DNA of 64,000 nt from an uncultured Sunxiuqinia sp. (GTDB taxonomy: Bacteria > Bacteroidota > Bacteroidia > Bacteroidales > Prolixibacteraceae). The DNA is taken from NCBI RefSeq assembly GCF_947495665.1, contig NZ_CANLZV010000003.1:1-64000 (forward strand). Reading direction: 5' to 3'. Of this stretch, positions 27,149 to 34,720 are shown piece by piece (the stretch's first letter is position 1; each line of letters opens with the position of its first letter). Below the pieces are notes generated by a model. That model saw only the letters and a list, made by a program, of their open reading frames with translations. It ran no database searches and was not told where the DNA came from. A program made the translations under genes and the position numbers.

Positions 27149-28231
27149 ATGCATTATTTTTATATTTGTATCCGAATCAAAAAAAGTGATGTCTTGAAAG
27201 AGCTTGATAAAGAAATAATTAAGTTGTTTGGTGAATTGATTGATAACCCCAATCAAAAAGTTGTTATTCTACCACATATTAATCCTGATGGAGATGCAGT
27301 AGGCTCTGCCTTAGGCCTGTCGCGCGTTTTAAAGAACAGCGGGTTGCAGGTAGAGGTGATTTCTGCTAATGATTATCCCTCCTTTTATAACTGGATTGAA
27401 GGGCATGAGCAAGTGACCCTTTTTTCAAAAAAACCGAAAAAGGTTCAGCAATTGTTGGATGAATCGAGCTTGTTGATTTGTCTCGATTTCAATCATCTGT
27501 CGCGCACTGGGGAACTGAAGCCCTTGGTGGAAAATTATGGCAAAAGTTGTGTGTTGATTGACCATCATCCGTACCCCGAGGACTTTGCCGATGTGTTAAT
27601 CTCGCATCCCGAATGTTCTTCAACGGCTGAGCTGGTGTACCATGTGCTGAAAGCTTCCGGGCTGGAGCAATACCTGGATCGGGAAGCTGCTTCGGCTTTG
27701 TTTTGTGGCATTATGACCGATACCGGGTCATTCGACTACAATGTTTCTGATCCGCAAACGTTTCAAACTGTAGGAGAGCTTTTGAAATTCGGCATTGATC
27801 AGGATTACATTCATGCACAGGTTTTTGATAACTACTCGGCCGATCGGATGCGTCTGTTAGGTTATTGTTTGAACGAGTGTATGGAGGTTTTTCCGGAATA
27901 TCACGCGGCTGTGATGTATTTGTCTAAAGAAACGCAGAAAAAATTTAACTTTGTGCCCGGTGATAGTGAAGGGTTTGTCAATTATCCGCTGTCGATAAAA
28001 GGGATTCACTTTAGCACGTTATTTTCAGAGAAAGATGGAATGGTGAAAGCTTCTTTTCGTTCCAAAGGCGAATTCGCTGTGAATGAGTTTGCTTCCGAAA
28101 ATTTTAATGGCGGAGGGCATCGCAACGCAGCCGGAGGAGAGGTTTTTGCATCATTAGAAGAAACACTTGATAAATATCGGCGCTTATTACCCGTTTATCA
28201 GGAAAAATTGGAAAAAACAAAATCAAAATGA
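27149..28231 (+). CDS. DHH/DHHA1 phosphoesterase (NrnA-like oligoribonuclease / pAp phosphatase)
   Basis: A cytoplasmic Mn-dependent phosphodiesterase of the NrnA type, degrading very short RNA and/or pAp. Motif I is LPHINPDGDAVGS, motif II CLDFNH, the DHH motif IDHHPYP and motif IV GIMTDTGSFDYN; the C-terminal DHHA1 substrate motif is GGGHRNAAGG. Length (360) fits. The start is uncertain: TATATTTG, an exact -7 promoter match, lies at 27161-27168, inside the first codons of the ATG-started frame (MHYFYICIRI, which looks non-coding). The TTG at 27194 (LKELDKEIIK) may be the true start. It overlaps the following FKBP gene by 4 bp. Confidence 0.88.
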   Translation: MHYFYICIRIKKSDVLKELDKEIIKLFGELIDNPNQKVVILPHINPDGDAVGSALGLSRVLKNSGLQVEVISANDYPSFYNWIEGHEQVTLFSKKPKKVQQLLDESSLLICLDFNHLSRTGELKPLVENYGKSCVLIDHHPYPEDFADVLISHPECSSTAELVYHVLKASGLEQYLDREAASALFCGIMTDTGSFDYNVSDPQTFQTVGELLKFGIDQDYIHAQVFDNYSADRMRLLGYCLNECMEVFPEYHAAVMYLSKETQKKFNFVPGDSEGFVNYPLSIKGIHFSTLFSEKDGMVKASFRSKGEFAVNEFASENFNGGGHRNAAGGEVFASLEETLDKYRRLLPVYQEKLEKTKSK

Positions 28232-28743
28232 TGAAACAAATGAAAGGGATTAAATTTTTATTGATGGCGGTCATGCTGGTTGCCATGTACTCCTGTTTTG
28301 ATGACCCCGTGCAGGATACTGTTAATTATACGCCGACTCGCGAAGCCGAATTGTTGGAAGTGTATCTGGACACGTTGGTTAATCGTGGTTACGATATCGA
28401 TACAACGTCATCCGGAATTTTTTATGTGATAGAGGAGCAGGGCGAGGGACTTTATATCCAATCAGGTGATTCAATTGGAATTAAATACACCGGCTTTAGA
28501 TCCGATAATGGCCAGATATTTGATTCATCGACTTATCATTACGAAGACGAGACATGGAAATTCAGATATGAACCAGGTAATTTAATTGATGGGTTTGAAG
28601 ATGCGCTGATGCTGATGAACGAAGGTACTAAAGGATTGTTTATTATTCCTTCGAACCTGGCGTATGGAGCAGGTGGTTCTGGATCAATTCCTCCTTATAC
28701 AACGCTTTCATTTAGCATTGAGTTGAAAAAGATATACCAATAA
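28228..28743 (+). CDS. FKBP-type peptidyl-prolyl isomerase lipoprotein
   Basis: A 171-residue envelope protein with a lipoprotein signal (LMAVMLVAMYSC, Cys23). An N-terminal acidic helix (REAELLEVYLDTLVNRGYDI) is followed by the FKBP domain: GIKYTGFRSDNGQIFDSS near 87, LIDGFEDALMLMNEGTKGLF near 120 and IIPSNLAYGAGGSGSIPPY near 140. These segments carry most of the rapamycin-pocket consensus, so isomerase activity is plausible. The start overlaps the DHH gene by 4 bp, and a second FKBP follows 17 bp later. Such lipoproteins in gliding Bacteroidota include GldI; no other gld genes are in the window. Confidence 0.88.
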   Translation: MMKQMKGIKFLLMAVMLVAMYSCFDDPVQDTVNYTPTREAELLEVYLDTLVNRGYDIDTTSSGIFYVIEEQGEGLYIQSGDSIGIKYTGFRSDNGQIFDSSTYHYEDETWKFRYEPGNLIDGFEDALMLMNEGTKGLFIIPSNLAYGAGGSGSIPPYTTLSFSIELKKIYQ

Positions 28744-28760
28744 AACAGTTAGGATACGAC

Positions 28761-29267
28761 ATGAAAAAGATATTTTTATTTGCAGTTTTGATAGGCGGAT
28801 TGATGATGACCATTGCGTCCTGCAAGGATGACGGGATTGACCTGGAAAAATTGCGCGCCGAAGAACTTGAAAAACTGGATGCATTTCTTGAAGCTAATAA
28901 TATTGAAGAAGAGCCCACGGCATCGGGCATGTACTACATTGAGCGTGTAAAAGGAACCGGAGATACCATTAAGCTGGGCGATAAGGTTAAAATCTTTTAC
29001 ACTGGAATGTTGATTGATAGTACTGAATTTGATCGCACAGGCACGTATGAACCTTTTGAATTTATTGTAGGTAGTTCGGATGTGATTGTGGGAATGAGCG
29101 AAGGCTTAACTTACATGACACAGGGAGGCAAGGCCACTTTTATCATTCCATCAAACCTGGCTTATGGAGCTTCTTCCAGTTCCAGCGGGCTTCCTCGCTT
29201 TTCAACCCTGATTTTTGATGTTGAAGTTTATAAACACTACAAGCTCTCAGATACACAATCCGAATAA
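28761..29267 (+). CDS. FKBP-type peptidyl-prolyl isomerase lipoprotein (paralogue)
   Basis: A 168-residue paralogue of the preceding gene with lipobox TIASC (Cys21) and the same plan: a charged helix (EKLRAEELEKLDAFLEANNI), then the FKBP domain with KVKIFYTGMLIDSTEFDR, IVGMSEGLTYMTQGGKATF and IIPSNLAYGASSSSSGLP. The insert between the domain's first strands is shorter than in the upstream copy. Both are probably anchored on the periplasmic side and assist folding of exported proteins. It ends the DHH-FKBP-FKBP unit, closed by a terminator at 29276-29300. Confidence 0.88.
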   Translation: MKKIFLFAVLIGGLMMTIASCKDDGIDLEKLRAEELEKLDAFLEANNIEEEPTASGMYYIERVKGTGDTIKLGDKVKIFYTGMLIDSTEFDRTGTYEPFEFIVGSSDVIVGMSEGLTYMTQGGKATFIIPSNLAYGASSSSSGLPRFSTLIFDVEVYKHYKLSDTQSE

Positions 29268-29275
29268 CAAATTAG

Positions 29276-29300
29276 CCCGCTTTTGCGGGTTTTGTTTTTT
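29276..29300 (+). terminator. Intrinsic terminator after the FKBP pair
   Basis: CCCGC and GCGGG pair around TTTT, followed by TTTTGTTTTTT. It ends 4 bp before the next gene's start codon, so that gene has either very little leader or read-through expression. Confidence 0.8.
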
Positions 29301-29304
29301 ATAG

Positions 29305-30366
29305 ATGAATAATCAGCGAACACAATTACTCAAAAAGCTGCTCCCCGGTTTTGTTCCATTGTTTGTTTTTATCGCGGTGGACGAGCTATGGGGAACCAAA
29401 GCCGGCTTGATTGCTGCACTTGTCATTGGTGTGGCCGAATTACTGTGGATTGGGATTCGGGAGAAGCGTTTCGATCGGTTTGTGTTGTTTGATATGCTGC
29501 TTTTGCTGGCTTTAGGTGGCGTTTCCATTTTGCTGGAAAACGATCTGTTCTTCAAGCTAAAGCCTGCTCTGATCGAATTAATTCTCTGCATCATCCTGGC
29601 TTTATCGGCTTTTTCTAAAGTCAACATTGTTGAGCTGATGAGTAAGCGTTATCTGAAGGATGTGAGCTTGAGCGAGGAGCAAACACGAAGCATGCGAACC
29701 AGCTTAAAGCGCATGTTTTACATTTTTGCCGGTCACACGTTGCTGGTTTTTTACGCGGCCTTTTTCCTTTCCAATGAAGCTTGGGCATTTATCAGCGGAG
29801 GCTTGTTTTATATCCTGTTTGGGGTGCTTTTCCTGTTTGAATACTTCAAACAAAAGAAAGCCCGACAGGTGCTGACTGAAGAGGAGCAGCTTCCTTTGGT
29901 CAACGAGCAGGGACAGGTGGTTGGCAAAGCGCCGCGATCGGTTTGTCATAGCGGTCAAAAACTGCTTCATCCGGTGGTACACTTGCATGTTTTCAATCCC
30001 AAAGGAGCAATCTTTCTTCAAAAACGCCCGATGAACAAGCTGGTTCAGCCTGGTAAATGGGATACTGCTGTTGGAGGGCACATTGCTTTTGGAGAAGAAT
30101 TGCAGGTTGCCTTGCAGCGTGAAGCCTGGGAAGAAATTGGCCTAAAGGAATTTTCAGCCAGCCTTGTCAAACAATATGTTTGGGAAAGTGAGCTGGAGTG
30201 CGAACTGGTTTACGTATTTGTTACCCACGATTATCAAGGTATTCGTTTGCATTCGGAAGAGGTAGAAGAAGGCAAGTTCTGGACCAAAAAGCAGATTGCA
30301 CGCAGCCTCGGACAAGGTATTTTTACGCCCAATTTTGAGCACGAATTTAAGTTTCTTTTCGGTTAA
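29305..30366 (+). CDS. Membrane-domain / Nudix hydrolase fusion
   Basis: A 353-residue two-part protein. Residues 1-185 hold about five hydrophobic helices (PGFVPLFVFIAVDELW, AGLIAALVIGVAELLWIGI, FVLFDMLLLLALGGVSILL and others), resembling the YciB/IspA septation-protein fold. Residues about 195-353 form a Nudix domain with a full box, G258HIAFGE, REAWEEIGL at 272-280, fitting G-x5-E-x7-REUxEExGU. The preceding LHVFNPKGAIFLQKRP resembles the IDI/YfcD type of Nudix enzyme. It would cleave a nucleoside-diphosphate-linked compound at the inner face of the membrane. The frame is continuous with no sign of frameshift. Both the substrate and the reason for membrane tethering are unknown. Confidence 0.82.
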   Translation: MNNQRTQLLKKLLPGFVPLFVFIAVDELWGTKAGLIAALVIGVAELLWIGIREKRFDRFVLFDMLLLLALGGVSILLENDLFFKLKPALIELILCIILALSAFSKVNIVELMSKRYLKDVSLSEEQTRSMRTSLKRMFYIFAGHTLLVFYAAFFLSNEAWAFISGGLFYILFGVLFLFEYFKQKKARQVLTEEEQLPLVNEQGQVVGKAPRSVCHSGQKLLHPVVHLHVFNPKGAIFLQKRPMNKLVQPGKWDTAVGGHIAFGEELQVALQREAWEEIGLKEFSASLVKQYVWESELECELVYVFVTHDYQGIRLHSEEVEEGKFWTKKQIARSLGQGIFTPNFEHEFKFLFG

Positions 30367-30470
30367 GAAGCGGGCTTTCTGATTTTAGTGCCTATTTTCT
30401 GACTTCCGGTTTTGTCCAGCGATCGGTGCTGACCTCCGGACAAAACAGGCCTCTGATATCCCTTCAAATT

Positions 30471-31172
30471 CTATTTTCCTAAGACAAAAATGGCTGGACG
30501 TTTTTGAATGTCTGGTTTGTGTTTCTTCCAATCACCAATTGAGCGGGTTTTTATAAACTCTGTTTCCAGGGTCAGGTCGCAGGCAATACACAACTTGGTT
30601 TGAGGCTTGCAATTTTGCAGCAAGTCATCCAGCAGCTGGAGGTTGCGATAAGGTGCTTCAATAAACAACTGGCTTTGGTTTTCGGAATAAATCCGGTTTT
30701 CCAGCAGCTTGATTTGCCGGGCTTTTTCGCCTTTTTGAATAGGAAGGTAGCCGTTAAAGGCAAAGTTTTGTCCATTCATTCCAGAGGCCATCATGGCCAG
30801 CAAAATGGAGGAAGGTCCAACCAGAGGTATCACCCGGATATTTTGCTCGTGAGCTATTCGAACCACATCAGCACCGGGATCGGCTACGCCCGGGCATCCT
30901 GCTTCCGACATAATTCCAATTGGTTGTTTGTCCTTAATGGGGGCGAGGTAATCATGGAGCTGGTTTTTGTTGGTGTGTTTATTCAGCTCGTAAAAATGCA
31001 ACGAATCAATATCAATCTCTTTATCCACTTTTTTTAGAAAACGTCGGGCAGTGCGGACATTTTCGACGATAAAATGAGAAATTGATCGGATAATCTCCCG
31101 GTGGTTTTCCGGAATAACAGTATTGAGTTCGCTTTCGCCGAGGGTAATCGGAATCAGGTACAAATGGGTCAT
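30471..31172 (-). CDS. RsmI-like SAM-dependent methyltransferase (tetrapyrrole methylase fold)
   Basis: A 233-residue enzyme with the RsmI fold: LYLIPITLGE at the start, IGIMSEAGCPGVADPGADVV near residue 85 (SAM site), VIPLVGPSSILLAMMASGMN near 115, FNGYLPIQKGEKARQ near 139 and FIEAPYRN near 169. RsmI methylates the 2'-O of C1402 of 16S rRNA. This version has a divergent N-terminus (LGESELNTVIPENHREII in place of the NLxDIT...L pattern) and lacks a C-terminal extension, so it could be a second, related methyltransferase rather than RsmI itself. It is divergent from the metallo-hydrolase gene. Confidence 0.82.
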   Translation of the reverse strand: MTHLYLIPITLGESELNTVIPENHREIIRSISHFIVENVRTARRFLKKVDKEIDIDSLHFYELNKHTNKNQLHDYLAPIKDKQPIGIMSEAGCPGVADPGADVVRIAHEQNIRVIPLVGPSSILLAMMASGMNGQNFAFNGYLPIQKGEKARQIKLLENRIYSENQSQLFIEAPYRNLQLLDDLLQNCKPQTKLCIACDLTLETEFIKTRSIGDWKKHKPDIQKRPAIFVLGK

Positions 31173-31234
31173 GTGTCAAATTTTTTTCAAAATTAATTAA
31201 TTTACACGGTCGGCATAAAAAAATCTATTTTTTG

Positions 31235-31242
31235 TAGTTTTG
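31235..31242 (+). promoter_or_regulatory. -7 promoter element next to the start of the PhnP-like gene
   Basis: TAGTTTTG matches TAnnTTTG exactly. It covers the in-frame TTG at 31240, which argues that translation starts at the ATG at 31252. A transcript from here would have almost no leader. Confidence 0.5.
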
Positions 31243-31251
31243 CCTGCATAC

Positions 31252-32031
31252 ATGAAATCAGATATTAAATTAAAAGTTGAATTTCTGGGGACCGGTACTT
31301 CGCAAGGAGTTCCGGTGGTGGCTTGCGATTGCGATGTTTGTCGCTCTGCTGATCCTAAAGATACCCGGCTGCGCTCGGCACTTTTTGTGGAGGCAAACGG
31401 ACACAAGATTGTGATTGATGCTGGACCTGATTTCCGCCAGCAGATGTTGCGAATTGGGCTGCGAAAACTCGATGCCATCTTTCTGACGCATGAGCACACC
31501 GATCATATTTTTGGACTCGATGATATCCGCGCGTTCAATTGGGTACAAAAACACCCCACTGATATTTATGCCGAAAAACGGGTTCAGAATTCAATTAAGC
31601 GGGTTTTTGATTATGTGTTTGAGGAAAATAAATATCCCGGAATTCCGCAAATGAATCTTCATTTGGTTGAAAATAAGCCTTTCAGTTTAAATGGTATCGA
31701 GGTGATTCCGGTTCGGGGCTTTCACCACAAATTACCGGTTTTTGGTTTTCGCCTGGGGGCAATGGCCTACCTGACCGATGTAAACCGGGTGGAGCCCGAA
31801 GAACAGCAGAAACTGTTGGGACTTGATGTTTTGATTGTGAATGCCTTGCGATTTGAAAAACACATTTCTCATTTCAACCTCGAAGAAGCCCTTGAACTTA
31901 TTGACCGGGTAAAGCCTAAGCGTGCTTACCTTACGCATGTTTCGCACCTGATGGGGAAGCATGAAGATGTGCAGCAGCAGTTGCCCGGGCATGTTTCGCT
32001 GGCCTATGACGGACTGAAATTGGAGCTTTGA
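31252..32031 (+). CDS. PhnP-like metallo-beta-lactamase-fold hydrolase
   Basis: A 259-residue cytoplasmic phosphodiesterase-like enzyme of the PhnP/RNase Z branch. FLGTGTSQGVPVVAC starts the fold, with a Cys-rich CDCDVCRSADPKD insert (a structural zinc site in PhnP). The metal site is FLTHEHTDHIFGLDD near residue 80, plus FHHKLPVFGFR near 161, a metal-ligand Asp probably in YLTDVNR near 180, and YLTHVSHLMG near 225. PhnP itself cleaves cyclic ribose phosphate; no phn genes are here, so the substrate is open. The ATG at 31252 is chosen because the -7 element covers the alternative TTG. It converges on the MFS gene with 1 bp between stop codons. Confidence 0.85.
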   Translation: MKSDIKLKVEFLGTGTSQGVPVVACDCDVCRSADPKDTRLRSALFVEANGHKIVIDAGPDFRQQMLRIGLRKLDAIFLTHEHTDHIFGLDDIRAFNWVQKHPTDIYAEKRVQNSIKRVFDYVFEENKYPGIPQMNLHLVENKPFSLNGIEVIPVRGFHHKLPVFGFRLGAMAYLTDVNRVEPEEQQKLLGLDVLIVNALRFEKHISHFNLEEALELIDRVKPKRAYLTHVSHLMGKHEDVQQQLPGHVSLAYDGLKLEL

Positions 32032-32032
32032 C

Positions 32033-33205
32033 CTATTCAGTTTCTTTTTTCGCTTTGCTTGAAAGGAGTGGGAGGGCAGCAACCAGGGCAACAACAACGT
32101 AGCTTAAACCGGCAGTCAGCAAGGCAGTCCCCAGATTAAACCGGTCGGTAAGATACCCCAGCAAAGGCCCAATGACGGCAAAGTTGATCCGGATCACAAA
32201 GTTTCGCAGCGATAAAATGGTGGCCCGCACTTCGGACTGCGTGTAGCGATTGATGTAATCTTTCAGAATGGGATGGGCAATTCCACGGAAAAGGTAAAAT
32301 GCGAAAAGAATTGCAATGCCGGCCAGGCTGATTTTCCAGGCTGCGAGCAGATACCCAATGGTTAGTCCAAAGATGATGAGTAAAAGCGAATTTCGCTGTC
32401 CCAGACGACTTTCAACTTTGTAGCTAAGCATGGAAGAAACCCCAACGGAGAGGTTCAGCAAAGTCCATAAAATACCGTACAGTGACAACGGCAGTCCGGC
32501 TACCTTAAAATATGGCTGCACAAACCAGGCAAAGGTGAGCGAGGCGGTGCCGGTAAAAGAGGAAACCAGAATGGCAGAACGCAACTCGCGGTGTAAAAAG
32601 GTTTGCCGAATGGTTTTTAGAATGGATTTAAAGGTTTTGCTTGCCTTCTCGGTGTGTATTTGGGGTTCGTTTAGCAAAAAGGCAGCTGGAATGGCTATGG
32701 AAGCCACCGCAAACTGAACGTAAAAAGGCATTCGTAAGCTGAGGGTAGCGAGCAAGCCGCCGGTAACACCGGCAATGGCTTCCGCAAAGTTGCCCGATGA
32801 CGTGATCCAGCCTTCCTGCTTGATGTATTCTTTTTCACGCTCCTGAGCCTTGAGGGTGTCATAAAGCAAGGCCGAGTCGGCACCTGAAACAAAGCTGTGA
32901 CCAAGTCCCAGAACAATTTCAGCGGCGGCAAAAGCCCAAAAACCAAAGGAAAAGCTGTACATGGCAAATCCGGTGGCCCCGAGAATTGCGCCGAGTAGCA
33001 GCGTGCTCTTTCGTCCCCATACATCGGCCAGGTAGCCCGACGGAATTTCCATGACAACAATTGCAATGGAATAAATGGATTTCAACCAAAAAATTTCCTG
33101 CATGCTCAATCCATTATCCTGGTAGAAAAGGACGATGACGGGCATAACCAGGTTAAACCACTTGGAAAACTTAATGAGATAAAGCTTGACAATATTTGAG
33201 CTCAT
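32033..33205 (-). CDS. MFS transporter
   Basis: A 390-residue major facilitator protein with about 12 membrane segments. The loop 2-3 signature is visible as GYLADVWGRKSTLLLG near residue 60, and a central charged loop (EPQIHTEKASKTFKSILK) separates the two six-helix halves. WFNLVMPVIVLFYQDNGLS at the start is typical of MFS members with a tetracycline-efflux-like layout. Drug or metabolite export is likely, but the substrate is unknown. An in-frame TTG at 33214 is less likely than the ATG at 33205, as an exact -7 promoter match lies at 33212-33219. Confidence 0.85.
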   Translation of the reverse strand: MSSNIVKLYLIKFSKWFNLVMPVIVLFYQDNGLSMQEIFWLKSIYSIAIVVMEIPSGYLADVWGRKSTLLLGAILGATGFAMYSFSFGFWAFAAAEIVLGLGHSFVSGADSALLYDTLKAQEREKEYIKQEGWITSSGNFAEAIAGVTGGLLATLSLRMPFYVQFAVASIAIPAAFLLNEPQIHTEKASKTFKSILKTIRQTFLHRELRSAILVSSFTGTASLTFAWFVQPYFKVAGLPLSLYGILWTLLNLSVGVSSMLSYKVESRLGQRNSLLLIIFGLTIGYLLAAWKISLAGIAILFAFYLFRGIAHPILKDYINRYTQSEVRATILSLRNFVIRINFAVIGPLLGYLTDRFNLGTALLTAGLSYVVVALVAALPLLSSKAKKETE

Positions 33206-33211
33206 GGGCAG

Positions 33212-33219
33212 CAAAAATA
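33212..33219 (-). promoter_or_regulatory. -7 promoter element directly upstream of the MFS gene
   Basis: Read on the minus strand TATTTTTG fits TAnnTTTG and ends 6 bp before the ATG at 33205. No clear -33 element was seen. Confidence 0.4.
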
Positions 33220-33339
33220 GTAACTTTTATGAATCTGAATATTTGCTAGAAATGAAAATCATAATGGTGAATTTTGCTTGATTGGCTTTCTCTTTGATGT
33301 TTTTATGACGAATTTCAAGTCAAATTGAAAGATTCTTGC

Positions 33340-33347
33340 TACTTTTG
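33340..33347 (+). promoter_or_regulatory. -7 promoter element of asnA
   Basis: TACTTTTG matches TAnnTTTG exactly and lies 61 bp before the asnA ATG. It sits inside a longer in-frame extension that begins at 33325, which supports the shorter gene start. Confidence 0.55.
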
Positions 33348-33408
33348 CTGGCTGGAATTTATTAATAAGCTACTTAGCTGTCGTCAGGGCAGTGATATTG
33401 AATATATT

Positions 33409-34443
33409 ATGAAACTATACTTCCCAGAAAATTATAAGTCGCATCTTGACTTAAAACAAACGGAAAGAGCGATCAAGCAGATCAAGGATTTTTTCCAGCG
33501 CGATTTGTCCTCAGAGTTGAAGTTGAGCCGGGTGACGGCACCTCTTTTTGTGATGCAAGGAACCGGAATTAACGATGATCTTAATGGGATTGAGCGCCCG
33601 GTTACTTTTCCTGTAAAAGAGTTGGATGACAAGAGGGCTGAAGTGGTGCATTCGCTGGCCAAATGGAAGCGCATGACACTGGCAGATCAGGAGTTTGCTC
33701 CCGGATACGGATTGTATACCGATATGAATGCGATTCGTCCGGACGAAGAATTGTCCAATATCCATTCGCTTTATGTTGATCAATGGGATTGGGAGCGCGT
33801 AATTGCTGATGAAGAACGCAACCTGGATTTCCTGAAGAAAATTGTTCGTAAGATTTATTCAGTTTTGCTTCGGACAGAATTCTATGTCTACGAGCATTAC
33901 CCACAGATTACACCCATTTTACCCGAAGAGATTACCTTCATTCATGCCGAAGAGCTGGAAGCAAAATACCCGGACCTGAGCTCAAAGGAGCGGGAAAATG
34001 AAATTACCAAGGATCATGGCGCTGTATTCATTATTGGAATTGGCGGAGAAATGCCGAGTGGGCAAATCCACGATGGCCGTGCTCCCGATTATGATGACTG
34101 GACCACAGAAACAGTTAATGGTTACCGGGGACTGAATGGTGATATTTTGATCTGGAACCCGGTTTTGCAAAGTTCAGTGGAAATATCATCCATGGGAATT
34201 CGGGTGGATAAAGAAACACTTTTACACCAATTGAAACTTACCAATACGGAAGAACGCAAAGAATTATTGTGGCATAACCGTTTATTGAATGATGAATTTC
34301 CTTTGTGTATCGGAGGAGGAATTGGGCAGTCACGTCTCTGCATGTATTTCCTTCGGAAAGCTCATATTGGTGAAATTCAGTCGAGTATTTGGCCTGACGA
34401 AATGCATAAGCAATGCCGGGAACACAATATTCATTTGATTTAA
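33409..34443 (+). CDS. asnA: Aspartate--ammonia ligase (asparagine synthetase A)
   Basis: Makes asparagine from aspartate, ammonia and ATP through an aspartyl-adenylate, in the cytoplasm. The 344-residue class II synthetase-like enzyme shows LFVMQGTGINDDLNG near residue 48, VHSLAKWKRMTL near 82, YGLYTDMNAIRPDE near 102, SLYVDQWDWE near 120 and SVEISSMGIRVD near 255, then GGGIGQSRLCMYF near 303. Length is close to E. coli AsnA (330). The frame is open upstream to 33325, but a -7 element at 33340-33347 lies inside that extension and the ATG at 33409 (MKLYFPENY) begins the conserved part. Confidence 0.93.
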   Translation: MKLYFPENYKSHLDLKQTERAIKQIKDFFQRDLSSELKLSRVTAPLFVMQGTGINDDLNGIERPVTFPVKELDDKRAEVVHSLAKWKRMTLADQEFAPGYGLYTDMNAIRPDEELSNIHSLYVDQWDWERVIADEERNLDFLKKIVRKIYSVLLRTEFYVYEHYPQITPILPEEITFIHAEELEAKYPDLSSKERENEITKDHGAVFIIGIGGEMPSGQIHDGRAPDYDDWTTETVNGYRGLNGDILIWNPVLQSSVEISSMGIRVDKETLLHQLKLTNTEERKELLWHNRLLNDEFPLCIGGGIGQSRLCMYFLRKAHIGEIQSSIWPDEMHKQCREHNIHLI

Positions 34444-34487
34444 TCCGGTTGTTTTAAATCAAAGGGAAAAATATATTATTTAAGCGA

Positions 34488-34516
34488 TTGCTGTTCTTGA
34501 TATTTTTATATCTTTG
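34488..34516 (+). promoter_or_regulatory. Promoter of tRNA-Arg
   Basis: TTG at 34488-34490, an 18-bp spacer, then TATCTTTG at 34509-34516, an exact TAnnTTTG. The tRNA starts 16 bp downstream. Confidence 0.65.
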
Positions 34517-34532
34517 CAACCGCAAAAAGGAT

Positions 34533-34606
<74 letters not shown>

Positions 34607-34620
34607 CTAGCGAAAAAAGA

Positions 34621-34655
34621 AAGCCTTGTTATCGGTAAGATAGCAAGGCTTTTTT
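34621..34655 (+). terminator. Intrinsic terminator after tRNA-Arg
   Basis: AAGCCTTG (34621-34628) pairs with CAAGGCTT (34644-34651), with further pairing TATC/GATA inside, then a T-run. It lies 15 bp after the tRNA. Confidence 0.85.
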
Positions 34656-34720
34656 GTGTTCTAAAAAATCTTGAGGGAATGGAAAAGCAAATATTCCGAA
34701 ATCGGCTGTTCCTTCTTTTC

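Noticed and set aside
31240-31251. TTG start for the PhnP-like hydrolase
   Set aside because: It lies within a -7 promoter element, and the ATG at 31252 fits the family start.
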